Source: Byssothecium circinans
Taxonomy: Eukaryota > Ascomycota > Dothideomycetes > Pleosporales > Massarinaceae
Assembly: GCA_010015675.1 (NCBI GenBank)
Contig: ML976989.1
Location: forward strand, 173,769 to 188,067
Reading direction: 5' to 3'
DNA: 14,299 nt
Shown: positions 1-9,243 of the stretch, in pieces
Numbering within the stretch: position 1 is the first letter of the stretch
Layout: each line of letters begins with the position of its first letter
Program-made: the position numbers and the translations under genes
The notes under the pieces: model-generated
Database searches by the model: none
Seen by the model: only the letters and a program-made list of their open reading frames with translations
What the model was told of the DNA's origin: nothing

Positions 1-276
1 GGTTGTTTAGGTGGCTGGTAGAGGGAGTATAGTGTTGCAGAAGTTAGGCTGATTACGTACTAGTACTGCGACGACCAAAAACCTATCGTAAGATCGCTCC
101 TGCTGCAAAACGAGCAGCCTCACGCGCTACCTTAATCAAGCCCATCAAGCTAAACAATCAAGCTGACCCTCCTCAGCTTGGATTGCTAAAAAATTAGTAT
201 AGGCGAGCTTGACTTGATGGGATTGATAGTTATCAAGCTATCAATCAAGCGCTTGCAAGCCGCTTGATTGTTGACA
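1..276. mobile_element. Palindrome-rich terminus of an unclassified transposable element (partial)
   Basis: No coding region is recognised here. The stretch repeats the heptamer ATCAAGC or its complement GCTTGAT many times (for example 134-141, 143-150, 156-163, 232-238, 244-250, 263-269). Three hairpins are built from it: an imperfect one at 155-185, a perfect 9-bp one at 221-229 with 238-246, and a perfect 10-bp one at 242-251 with 261-270. Homology to a P450 stops abruptly at 277. Read on the minus strand, the sequence next to the break begins TGTCAACAATC, the TG start expected of an LTR. The 5 bases AGTCT at 277-281 would be a candidate target-site duplication if the other end were visible. 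An LTR end or the palindromic end of a DNA transposon are both possible; the rest of the element lies outside the window. Confidence 0.45.
242..270. repeat. Near-perfect palindrome at the element end
   Basis: The arms CAATCAAGCG (242-251) and CGCTTGATTG (261-270) are exact reverse complements. The 9-base spacer contains its own palindrome CTTGCAAG (252-259). It shares bases with the neighbouring 9-bp hairpin (221-229 with 238-246), so two alternative stem-loops compete for 242-246. It lies within 10 bases of the point where P450 homology breaks, consistent with a terminal recognition or folding structure. Confidence 0.7.
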
Positions 277-612
277 AGTCTGCGCATTGCACATGTAGAT
301 CCAATTTTTTCCTGGAGTAGCGAACATAAACGCGTCGCCCATCTCCAGATGCGCACTGCTTTTCTCGTCGAACTCCCAACCAACATGGCAAAATCTAGAG
401 AAATAGCCATTACCAAACGGGATGTATTGGATGAAGGGCAAAACATAACGCCCTATGAGCATCCATATAGGATTCTCAGGACTAATAGGAACGATGATGA
501 CGGGGAGACCGACTTTGAGCGCAATGCGATAGTTCCGAAAGAGACTCCAAACTGTCGAGAGAATGAAGAGTAGTGGCAACGAGAACACGGTGAGCAACAG
601 AGGAAAGGCCAT
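277..612 (-). pseudogene. Truncated cytochrome P450, N-terminal 112 codons only
   Basis: Starting at the ATG at 612, this minus-strand frame reads a hydrophobic N-terminal anchor (residues 1-24), a basic segment, then a proline-containing stretch VGLPVIIVPISPENPIW. The end reads FMFATPGKNWIYMCNAQT. The order and spacing match the N-terminus of the intact P450 at 1273-3096 (its GIPLVRVPVDPLNIPF, ACVTPRGILIQVCDSEAI). Identity by eye is only modest, so the two are distant relatives rather than a recent tandem copy. P450 similarity ends at codon 112, exactly where the ATCAAGC-rich element begins. The haem-binding, I-helix and ExxR regions are absent, so no functional enzyme can be made from this part. 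It could be one half of a gene split by the insertion, the remainder lying beyond the window, or a full relic. Confidence 0.75.
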
Positions 613-1272
613 GTTTTCTCAACCAATAAGCGGTGCCGCACGGCCACAAGCAAAAAGGGGTCTCAAAATCGCAATTGCGCTCACAGACTTCTGCGTACTC
701 GACGGGTTCTTTCTGGGGGTGATATAGGAGGCGGCCTGTGAGGATGAGATGGAAAATTCGGGGTCAGACCGCCAACAAAAGCTTTGCCCGAAGCCGTTAG
801 GTCAATATTATGGGCTGATTCAGCTTGCTTCGCCGCAAACAGGCAAGCAGATGAGCGGCAAAGTAAATTAGGTGCATGAGCGCCCGAGAATACCGATGTG
901 CCTTGCAGTGACCATGACGGTAGCTTCTGTACCGTTCGCGCTTGGTATAGAATGTTGAACTCAAACGATGTCGCAAAAGCTCGCAAGGAGATGACCCAGC
1001 GTGGAAACAGCGAGGAGGAAAGTGCTGTGAAACAAAATGTCGCGCCACGGAATATTTGATACAGCCTCTTAACTCGTTTCCGTAATGGTCGGCTTCCGAG
1101 TAAACACGCCTTCTCTGTCTATCTTGAAGTCTTTGGAAAAATGCACTCTGTCAAGTGGAAGTCGGTTGTTGTGTTCTCGTGAGGAAGCGGAGAGCTTCTA
1201 TGGAGCTTCCAAGATGTTGAGACGCTGAATACATGACCACAGAATGGTCATCAGCGGACAATGCTCACCCTC
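613..1272. other. Intergenic region between intact P450 and P450 fragment
   Basis: It contains the 3' flank of the intact P450 and the former promoter side of the truncated one. Open frames on both strands are short and show no recognisable domain, no clear signal peptide and no spliceable continuation. No RNA gene or repeat was recognised. Confidence 0.6.
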
Positions 1273-3096
1273 CTACGCTCTAGGCTCACACCTTAGCCGT
1301 ACCCTATCAGAATCCCTCATCCGCAACAACAGCTGCATATCACAATCGTTTATTACTCTCTTCACTCTCTCCCTCGCCTGCTCCTCAATCTCACCCTCCT
1401 CTCTTACAATACTTAACCGATGCTCACGCATAAGCAGCGCCAGCACAGCAACAAATTCAACCTGTGAGAACTTTAATCCCGGGCTGAAAGCGGAGGTACG
1501 AGGTTAGTGTATGCTCAAAGATGCCTTTTGACAATGCGATCACTTACCAGTTTTGTCCTCCATCGGACCATGGGAAGAAGGTGTCCCGTGGTGGTGTTAT
1601 TAAAGACTCCTGTTGATCATCATCTATAGTCATCCATCGTTGAGGGTTCCAATTTAGTGGATCGGGCCAATACTGAGGGTGTGTGTGTACGGCAATTATG
1701 CTTGGGCTCGTACTTGTGTTCGCGGGTATGACGATTGATCGGTTTCCTATGGTGAGAGACTGGGGTTGGGAGCTTGTGTGCTTGGGCAGGGTCATAATGG
1801 GTGGGTAGAGACGGAGTGTTTCAAGCTGCAAGTTATCAGTAGGAACCTTCAAGAATCACAGAGGTCTGACCAGAACAGCGCGGCAACGGATAAGTTGTGG
1901 AAACAGACGGCCATAGTCCCAATCGCCTCCTTCCACCGTTACCCTTCGTACCTCTTCGGCCATCCAATTCTGGACTTCTGGTGCTCTAGCGAGTAAAAAT
2001 GCGGCGAAAGCGAGGGTATTGGCCGTCGTATCATGGCCAGCGAAATTGATGACAAAAATGTTGCCGAAGATCTCTTCGACCGATAGGCCTTGAGGATGCT
2101 TGCCACCTTCACTCTTCGCCTTGTAAGTATTTGACGCCTTGACGAAGGAAGTCATGAGACTTCCCGCTCCTGGTTTCCCTTCCTTGAGAGCTGCGGTTTC
2201 CTCTTCCAACATGCGTTCCATATGACGCTTGAACTCCTCTGCCGCCTTGCCGATTTGCTGCAAAGCCTTTGGAACGAATGGAAGGGATAGGTATCGACGT
2301 GGGATGAGCATGAGCAAGATGACGTTATCCAACACCATGGACAGTGCGTCGCGGTATGAGGATGCCGTGTCGGGTTCGGCGTCACTGCTATTAGCAGACC
2401 GGAAGCTGAACGAGCGACGGAACCCGGTCGCGGCGAGAACATTCAGGGAGAGAGTACGCGTGTCTTTTGAAACGCTTATAATGCCGTTGGCGGAGCTTGC
2501 AGCCGTGGTCCACGCGGCGAGCATCTGCTTTGTCTGAGTCAAAGACTCACTCCAGACAAATTTCATGATGCTTTCGTTAAACGGTGCGGCGAGGATTTTC
2601 CTGTGTCGAGGCCAATGTTCCAGGCCGGCGGTCGAGATACAAGGCCCGTAGACTTCGAGGAGCTCTGTGGTATGTCAGCATCTTTGCACTAAGCAAAGAC
2701 GTTGTGGGTCTCACTGTAGTTCTCAGTCGGGCGTATGAAGTCCAACCGCCGGGTAAACATATCGTGAATTGCTTCTGAGTCGCATACTTGAATGAGAATA
2801 CCGCGAGGGGTAACGCAAGCGAATATGGGACCGTAACGAAGGTGAGAGTCGGCTTTGTCGAGAAAAAACCAGCCGCGTCGCAAGTATCGAACAAAGGTTG
2901 GTAAGGCTTCTGATGGTAACAAATCAAGGAGTTTGAAGAGGTGAGGCTCGATGACCTGGAACGGAATATTTAATGGATCAACAGGCACCCGCACGAGCGG
3001 GATGCCCATAGTCGAAGCTCGGCTGTAATTGAGCTCCAAACAGATGAAGCTGAAGCCCAGGTACAAGCCGAGCGCAGCAATCACGTATTCCAGCAT
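1273..3096 (-). CDS. Cytochrome P450 monooxygenase, four exons, 554 aa
   Basis: A haem-thiolate monooxygenase, probably ER-anchored and needing a P450 reductase; the substrate cannot be told from sequence. I assembled it from exons 3096-2715, 2664-1871, 1825-1548 and 1483-1273. The introns are 50, 45 and 64 nt with donors GTGAGA, GTCAGA and GTAAGT, branch points CTGAC, CTGAT and CTAAC, and acceptors CAG, CAG and CAG. All junctions keep frame and give exactly 1665 coding nt. Landmarks are an N-terminal membrane helix (about 1-22), C-helix WPRHR (145-149), I-helix AGHDTT (336-341), K-helix ETLR (394-397), PQRW (453-456), and haem loop WSDGGQNCPG with axial Cys485. Gln483 sits two residues before the Cys, where Arg is common. 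Cys485 is encoded across intron 3 (TG|C). A related P450 fragment follows downstream in the same orientation. The family is certain; the CYP subfamily is not assigned. Confidence 0.93.
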
Positions 3097-3636
3097 TTTC
3101 GGGGGAATGGTTGCAAAGAGAAATGCGAAGGCTGTGATGATCGAGTGGAAGCTTCAAATTTTTAGAAGAAGGGCCTAACGCCAGTGCTCTAGTGGTGGCC
3201 CGTGGCCAAGGGTAGCTGACAATCATACCTGCTAGTAAAAGGATAGCAAGAGGTAAAGTAGCTTCTGTGTTAGGGCGACTTTTCCCGAAGCGAGCGCTTG
3301 ATATAGTTGGGGCCGTAGCCGTGACAAACGTTGTGCACAACCTAGCTAGTTCAAAGATTATATTGCGGCACGGTGTGGGTTCATGTGGACTCTGCCGCAC
3401 AGAAAACGTACATTGGCCCAAGTTGCGGCGTAGTACGCCCTCACTTGCGCCTGAGCGGCCATCTCGACCGTTTCGGCTGGCTGAGCAGCGACTGCGCCTC
3501 ACTGCTGCAGCCTGCAAAATTGTGGGATTCCCAAGATCCTTTCGATGGAAAAACGTCAGATGGGGAACATGATATCGCATGAGTAGATATTTGCTAAGCT
3601 GGTTCACTCTGCAAGCGCTGCGCTCATAATGTAGGC
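3097..3636. other. Intergenic: P450 promoter side and GH2 3' flank
   Basis: Both flanking genes are on the minus strand, so this holds the 3' end of the GH2 transcript and the promoter of the P450. A 220-codon minus frame overlaps it, but it runs into the P450 start in another frame and resembles no protein. I recognise no defined regulatory site. Confidence 0.6.
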
Positions 3637-6273
3637 TCACCCAGTGGTAACCACTACCTTTGCTCCGGTAAGACCATCTGCTTTTGCTTCAACCACCAGC
3701 TCCCCTGCGCCGCCACTCTTAGCCCTCACAATCGCAAGCGCAAACCCACTAAAAGCCTTCCGACTCAGCGAAGGGAAAGGCGTCTTATCAGTTGGGTCAC
3801 CATTATCCGTGCTCACAATCTCGCCAGGACCAGTGATCGAGAAAGTGATCTCATTCGTCGCCGTTGGGACTGTGTTTCCTTCCGCATCCAACACTGCAAC
3901 CGTGATGAACGACAGATCCTTGCCGTCACCACTGATAGTGGTACGGTCTGCGGTGACTTTAAGCGATGCGGCAGATCCAACCGTCTTCTTCTCGTCGGTC
4001 GCCCATTCTTTACCGTCCTTGTACGCAACGACTTTGATAGTGCCGGGAGTATAGGTTACATTATCCCAGCGGAGCCGGTAGTCATACTGGCCCTTCGCTT
4101 GTCTCCCTACACTTGCGTTGTTGATGAAAAGCTCGGCTTCATCGCCTGAAGTGAAAACGTGCACGGGTGTCACTTTCCCTACCCTTTCCTCGCCGAATGA
4201 CCAGTGAGGCAGCAGATGTGCGATGGGCAGCTGAGGCTTCCATCGACTTTGGTATTCGTAGAAGCGGTCTTTCTTGAAACCAGCAAGATCGATGATGCCA
4301 AAGTACGAGCTTCGAGAGGTGTTGTCGTACGGCGTTGGCTCGCCAATGTAGTCCCAGCCTGTCCAGACAAACTCTCCAGCGACATAGGGATGTCGGTCTT
4401 GTTGCTCGAAAACTTTGTCTGGGGAGCTGGCCCAGGATGGTGCGTAGAGCTCGTAAGCGCTCACATGGCTGGTGACGGGATCACCACCCGCACCAGGACC
4501 GCCTCCGACCACGGCGCTCTTATTGGCCGTCACGGGGAAGATGTATATCCCTCTAGAAGAGACGGTTGAAGCTGACTCGGTGGACCATATCATTTTATTG
4601 GGGAATTTGCTGCGGAAAGCCGGGAATGTGGACCGGTAGCTGGTACCGTAGCCCTCACCCTGGTAGTTCAGACCAATGATGTCTACGGTCGCTGCAAAGC
4701 CGGTCTCGGGCGAAGCGTTGTTCATTCCAACGGTGACGAGTCGCGTAGCGTCCTCCTCATGGAATATGTCTTGGAGTGTCTTGATTGTTGCTGTTCCCGT
4801 GGAATTGGACTGCTCAGGTATTTCGTTGCCAACACTCCAGGATATGATTGAAGGATGGTTGCGGTCTCGGCGGATGAACGCACGCGAGTCTGGTTCGTGC
4901 CATTCAGGGAAGATGCGGTGGAAGTCGTTCTTTACTTTCGGGAAGTTCCAGGTATCAAACAGCTCATCCATCACCATCATGCCTAGGCGATCAGCGATGG
5001 AGAGGAACTCCGGCGCAGGTGGATTGTGGCTAGTCCTCAGAGCGTTGCTACCCATTTCTTGAAGTAGCAACTGCTGACGCTCGGCAGCACGATCGTTCCA
5101 TGCGGCCCCTAAAGACCCAAGGTCATGGTGGTTGCAAGTGCCGTACACACGAACAGGTTCCCCGTTGATCAAAATGCCCTGGCTGGGGTCATATGTGACG
5201 CTGCGAATGCCGAAGGGCGTTTCGTACGAGTCGACCACTATTCCATTGATCGAGACCGTAGAGAGGGCGACATACTCATTCGGTTTCTGTGTAGGAGGGG
5301 GTCCCCATAGCTTCGGGTTCGAGATCGTGGTGGAACCGTTCACGGCTTGCTTTGCTTGCCCCGCTAAAGTTACTCTAGACGGCGCAAGGGATGCCAATGA
5401 GTTTCCCGAAGCCTTCCTAGTCGCCGCATCCAGTTCGAATATCTCGGTGGACACTTCAACGACTTGGCTGCCATTGCCTTTATTTTCGACCTCTACGACT
5501 AGATCAATCGTAGCTTCCTCGGCAGAAACGGTCGGAGTCGTGATGTAAGTACCGTACTGCGCGACATGCACTGGATTCACCGTGACAAGCCAAATGTTAC
5601 GGTAGATTCCAGCGCCAGGGTACCATCGAGACGAGTCCAGAGCGTTGTCGAGCCGAATAGCCAGCTGATTCTCTCCAGCCTTTGCGTACTGAGTAAGGTC
5701 CAGACGCCAGGAATTGTAGCCAAATGGCCATCCTCCGACGAGATTCCCATTCAACCAAACCGCAGCATACGCCATAGCGCCGTCGACATCGAGAAAGATT
5801 GACTTGGCCCCTCCAACGACTGAGGCGTCGAGGGAGAGCGTATGTCGATACCATCCAACTCCATTGATCGGCAAGCTACCTAAATTTCCATCGACACCGG
5901 GTGCACCAAAAGGGCCGGCGATAGCCCAGTCATGTGGGAGATTGACTTGCTTCCATGCCGAATCGTCAAAGCCAGACTGTACGTAGCTTACGTTCGCACC
6001 TGGGGCGGGCTCAGAAGGTCGCTCGTATTTCTCCCCGGAGAGGAAATCGTTGGCGGAGGGTAGAATCCAGGGCTTGAGTGTATCGTAGCTGAGGGAGTCC
6101 GGGTTCGAAGTGAAACGCTCGAATCGCCAATTCGCGTTTATCGACGTCCGTTCGCGTGCAGATGCGCCATTGGCGCGAGGACGCGCGATGGTATGGGCTG
6201 TAGCAACATCGAAGCCTGCCGATATCGACAGGCCCCATAAGAGAAAACTAGAAGACCGGAGGAGACTCAACAT
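3637..6273 (-). CDS. Secreted GH2 glycosidase, probable beta-galactosidase, 878 aa, intronless
   Basis: Predicted retaining exo-glycosidase of family GH2, most likely a beta-galactosidase hydrolysing terminal beta-linked sugars outside the cell. Residues 1 to about 26 form a signal peptide. The domains run in this order: jelly-roll sugar-binding domain (about 45-230, with RWYPGAGIYRNIW), Ig-like linker (232-355), TIM barrel (358-650, with NHHDLG, RTSHNPPAPEF and RNHPSIISWSVGNE), a DUF4982-like region (695-760) and a C-terminal Ig-like domain (767-878). The acid/base is Glu484 in VGNE; the likely nucleophile is Glu566 in MIWSTES. Several NxS/T sequons (residues 94, 267, 312, 490, 584, 651, 719, 738) fit secretion. 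The reading frame is a single exon from an ATG whose first codons make the signal peptide. Beta-galactosidase versus another GH2 specificity cannot be settled by eye. The gene is divergent from the hydrolase at 7932. Confidence 0.93.
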   Translation of the reverse strand: MLSLLRSSSFLLWGLSISAGFDVATAHTIARPRANGASARERTSINANWRFERFTSNPDSLSYDTLKPWILPSANDFLSGEKYERPSEPAPGANVSYVQSGFDDSAWKQVNLPHDWAIAGPFGAPGVDGNLGSLPINGVGWYRHTLSLDASVVGGAKSIFLDVDGAMAYAAVWLNGNLVGGWPFGYNSWRLDLTQYAKAGENQLAIRLDNALDSSRWYPGAGIYRNIWLVTVNPVHVAQYGTYITTPTVSAEEATIDLVVEVENKGNGSQVVEVSTEIFELDAATRKASGNSLASLAPSRVTLAGQAKQAVNGSTTISNPKLWGPPPTQKPNEYVALSTVSINGIVVDSYETPFGIRSVTYDPSQGILINGEPVRVYGTCNHHDLGSLGAAWNDRAAERQQLLLQEMGSNALRTSHNPPAPEFLSIADRLGMMVMDELFDTWNFPKVKNDFHRIFPEWHEPDSRAFIRRDRNHPSIISWSVGNEIPEQSNSTGTATIKTLQDIFHEEDATRLVTVGMNNASPETGFAATVDIIGLNYQGEGYGTSYRSTFPAFRSKFPNKMIWSTESASTVSSRGIYIFPVTANKSAVVGGGPGAGGDPVTSHVSAYELYAPSWASSPDKVFEQQDRHPYVAGEFVWTGWDYIGEPTPYDNTSRSSYFGIIDLAGFKKDRFYEYQSRWKPQLPIAHLLPHWSFGEERVGKVTPVHVFTSGDEAELFINNASVGRQAKGQYDYRLRWDNVTYTPGTIKVVAYKDGKEWATDEKKTVGSAASLKVTADRTTISGDGKDLSFITVAVLDAEGNTVPTATNEITFSITGPGEIVSTDNGDPTDKTPFPSLSRKAFSGFALAIVRAKSGGAGELVVEAKADGLTGAKVVVTTG

Positions 6274-6409
6274 TTCGAGCAGTCGTACGCGTCTGCGGGA
6301 ATGCGACGATAAGGAGGATGTTAACAGCAGTACCGGACGAGTAGAGGCATAGAGTCATTATCAAAACCCATGCATGAAGAATATATCTGCGTCATTATAC
6401 TTTTTGTTC

Positions 6410-6592
6410 CCCCGGTTGGGGTTCATCTCGTCTTGCGATCAGCGCATGTTTTCAGCCGGAAAAATTAACATGCCTTGACTATCGCCGCCAATTGACCCGC
6501 TGCGCGTGCAAGCACACATAACCAATAAAATCTAACCCCAGATGGAAGGACGTTGGACATGACGAGCGTTTCTCCACCCGCGGGGTGCGGGG
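6410..6592. promoter_or_regulatory. Cluster of CreA-type (SYGGRG) sites upstream of the GH2 gene
   Basis: Matches to the fungal carbon catabolite repressor consensus SYGGRG lie at 6410-6415 (CCGGGG on minus), 6536-6541 (CTGGGG on minus), 6572-6577 (GTGGAG on minus), and a tandem pair GCGGGGT GCGGGGT at 6580-6593 on plus. They lie 137-320 bp upstream of the GH2 ATG. Pairs of close sites are the arrangement usually linked to real CreA control. A CCAAT box lies at 6522-6526. Glucose repression of the GH2 gene is inferred. Confidence 0.5.
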
Positions 6593-6740
6593 TGGCTTGC
6601 TTGGCCGAAGATACGAAGGTACATATTGCTCCGAAGCGGGTTGACGGCAACGGCGTTTTTCTCTTCGTTTTTTGATGAGGGGAATAATAATGCGGTAGGG
6701 TGTGATGGAATGCAAGGGCTGCAAGGTACCGAAGTTTGTA

Positions 6741-6860
6741 TTAGCCGCTATGACGTCACCCTACCTCACCCGACGCGATTGGCTCATAATTCACAACTCA
6801 AGGCAGCGTACTGTATCGTATTTTCAATCTACCTACTTTTCCTTGCGGCTAAGGGGCTAA
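6741..6860. promoter_or_regulatory. Three GGCTAA motifs (XlnR-like), a TGACGTCA element and a CCAAT box
   Basis: GGCTAA, the core bound by XlnR-type Zn2Cys6 activators of hemicellulase and galactosidase genes, occurs on minus at 6741-6746. It occurs twice in tandem on plus at 6847-6852 and 6855-6860. A perfect TGACGTCA palindrome (bZIP/CRE type) lies at 6751-6758 and a minus-strand CCAAT at 6778-6782. The group sits 470-590 bp upstream of the GH2 start. It could serve that gene or the divergent hydrolase. The motifs are short, so function is inferred from clustering. Confidence 0.4.
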
Positions 6861-7850
6861 CACCTCCCTTGAAATTACACACGTTGTCGCCGAACGACAA
6901 CAACCACCACTTGCCTGTTGCGTGCCATAGTGGCTCTTGTGTCCGCAAGCAGTTTAAACAAATCATCCCTACCAACAACGTCCAATTTGGCGCGGAGAGC
7001 GTCATACCAAATATTCATCATCTCAAGGAAGACCTCTTGAGTGGCCCTGCCCATACCTTCACGTACCTAACATCAATCGCTATTAATCTTGGAATCGAAG
7101 ACAAGAGATCGCACAAAGTACTTGCGGAAAGAGATGCTGTGAATGGAAACGTACAATCGGCTTCATAAAGGTGTCAATCTATGACCCATGGACTTTTCTC
7201 TCCTGTAGGTAGCGCCTCGAACGACTTACGTGATTCAAGGAGTTGGAATTGTCCTAGAATGCCCGTTGCAGGTTCGCTAAATTGTTCATGATATACCCTC
7301 TTCCCCTCGACCAGCATTCGTGTCGCTATACCGCCTCGCAAAAAGTTGAAAGCAGGGAATCTGGTCGGTGATAGAAGTTTTCATAAACTATTGCTAGTTT
7401 GATTACAAAATAGTAAAAACGGGGTGGTGCTCGCATCGGTATGTTAACTTTCGGCTCCCCATGTATATGTTCGATGTTGGCTTCGCATTTCGCACACCGT
7501 CTGACCGAGAGGCCCAGGCGCTCGCATCTCGCAACTCACTAGTGCTGAGAGCAGCCATATCACTAGTTTGGTCATTGTAGCCAATACAACTGTGAGATTA
7601 TAGGTCTGTTCGTCTTTCTCGTTTATCGCTCCTCTCAATCGCATCCAGTGCACGCCTTGGAAGCAATTCTCACCACCGCCGGTGACCGCAAAGAGCTACA
7701 AGCCCCACAAATATTGCACATTCGAGTTGTTATTTGGAATTCTTAGAGGGAACCGAGTGAACGCAATGCCACCACTTCATTCTCTAACGTCAGCTCTGTG
7801 TAACAATGAACGATGAGATGAGAAAACTCAGAGAGGCCATGGTGACGGCG

Positions 7851-7857
7851 TATATAA
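7851..7857 (+). promoter_or_regulatory. TATA box of the alpha/beta-hydrolase gene
   Basis: TATATAA lies 75 bp before the chosen ATG at 7932, a normal distance for a fungal core promoter. This supports transcription starting between here and 7932, and so argues for the 7932 start over in-frame codons further upstream (to 7806). Confidence 0.6.
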
Positions 7858-7931
7858 CGCGACTATGGTTCCCACATACACAGCGCATTCATCTCAACCA
7901 TTCATCAGCTTCTCTATCGCTCCTACACACT

Positions 7932-9243
7932 ATGCATTCGAAAACCCCTCTTGCCCTCCTAGGCCTTGCCTTACCCTCCTCCCTCGCAAGCCCCGCGACC
8001 TACCCTTCAAGTGACCACGTTCACCCTTCCAACGGCATCTGTACCGACTACACGGTGACCAACACAATCACCTCGCAGAATCTGATCTACGCATACCCCA
8101 AGTTCCGCGACAACTTCGACGTCGCCGCTCACCTGTTCAACATCACTCAAGGGTACCGCGATACGCCTGAAGAAGGTCCAATAGGGTACATGCCATTCGC
8201 CCCTGTACCACAGAATGCCACTGCCACGTACACACTAGCGGGCACATTCTGCAAGCCGAAGACAGAGAAGGGTGGGAAGGAGAAGACCGTGCTGGTGACT
8301 ACTCACGGCCTGGGATATGATCGCAGATACTGGGCCCCGAGCTACCAGCCCGAGAAGTACAGTTATGCCCAGGTTATGCTTGATGCTGGTTATTCTGTCT
8401 TTTACTATGACCGTCTCGGCACTGGCCAGTCGCAGAAGTATGCAGACCTCGAACTTTCGAGTAATTCATGGACGTACTGACAATGATGAAGGGTTTCGGG
8501 ATACCTGAATCAACTCAACATCCAAGTCGAGCTCCTCAAGAAACTTGTCACTGACATCCGCGCTGGGAAGTACACCGACAGCATCGAAGCAGAAAAAATC
8601 GCTCTCGTCGGCCACTCATTCGGTAGTTCCGTTTCCGCAGGGCTTATCGCTGAAGAGCCGAAAATCGCTGAAGGTAGCTGCGCTTTTACACGAAAACTAA
8701 AACATCTACAACTATCTAACAATACACTGTATAGCTCTCATCCTGACCGGCTTCGCCCTCCCCGGCCAAAACGACATCAACGCAACCACCCAACTCTCAA
8801 CAACCACCCCCTCCGTCTTCGCAAACCGCATCGCCACGCCCACCTTCCCCGACCGCGACTCTGGCTACCTAATGTTCGGCGACATCTACGCACACGTCGA
8901 AACCTTCTTCCACCAACCCGACTACACGATCGAAACGGCACAGTACGCGCAGAGTATCACGCAGCCGGGTGCCGTGGGCGAATTTCTCACGCTCTTCCCC
9001 GACTTTGCTCGCAGTGCTGAGTTCACGGGGAAGCTGTGGATTGGGTCCGGACAGCGCGATTATATTGTGTGTTCTGGGAACTGCGATGTTACGTTTGCGG
9101 GAGAGGGGTACAGGGGGGTTTGGAAGGGAGTGAGGGAGCCGAGGCCTTTTGTGTTGAAGGGGGCTGGGCATGGAGTGAATTTCCATCTTAATGCGCAGGA
9201 CCTGTTTAAGGATATTCTGGGGTTTTTGGATGCGGGATTGTAG
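7932..9243 (+). CDS. Secreted alpha/beta-hydrolase, three exons, 398 aa
   Basis: A serine hydrolase of the alpha/beta fold, probably secreted and acting on esters, lipids or similar; the substrate is unknown. Exons are 7932-8437, 8492-8673 and 8735-9243. The introns are 54 and 61 nt, with donors GTATGC and GTAGCT, branch points CTGAC and CTAAC, and acceptors AAG and TAG. Joining restores KVSGY and EALILTGF in frame. I start at 7932 because the ATG is followed by a signal peptide (about residues 1-19, to SLAS) and preceded by a TATA box. THGLGYDRRYW (124-134) is the oxyanion-hole loop, YDRLGTGQS (159-167) a typical strand-turn, and GHSFG (209-213) the nucleophile elbow with Ser211. Asp338 (GQRD) is the likely acid and His375 (GAGHG) the base. 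Sequons at Asn70 and Asn95 and several cysteines fit export. The gene is divergent from the GH2 gene. Confidence 0.9.

Larger units (their letters stand above)
6274..7931. promoter_or_regulatory. Divergent intergenic region of GH2 and alpha/beta-hydrolase genes
   Basis: A 1.66-kb stretch separates two outward-facing genes and must hold both promoters. The GH2-proximal half is motif-rich (listed separately). From about 7170 to 7840 I recognise no gene, RNA or repeat. A 180-codon plus frame at 6626-7168 opens with TTG and has no recognisable features, so I treat it as non-coding. Confidence 0.7.

Noticed and set aside
2978..3640. 220-codon minus-strand frame upstream of the P450
   Set aside because: It overlaps the P450 first exon in another frame and shows no domain; the P450 frame explains the coding signal.
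6101..6120. GGGTTCGAA as the T-loop of a tRNA gene
   Set aside because: It lies inside the GH2 coding sequence and no cloverleaf arms surround it.
6626..7168. 180-codon plus-strand open frame between the GH2 and hydrolase genes
   Set aside because: It opens with TTG, its first ATG is at 6710, composition is unlike a known protein, and it overlaps the motif-rich promoter region.
277..9243. A secondary-metabolite biosynthetic cluster
   Set aside because: No backbone enzyme, transporter or pathway regulator is present; the P450s, GH2 and hydrolase alone do not support it.
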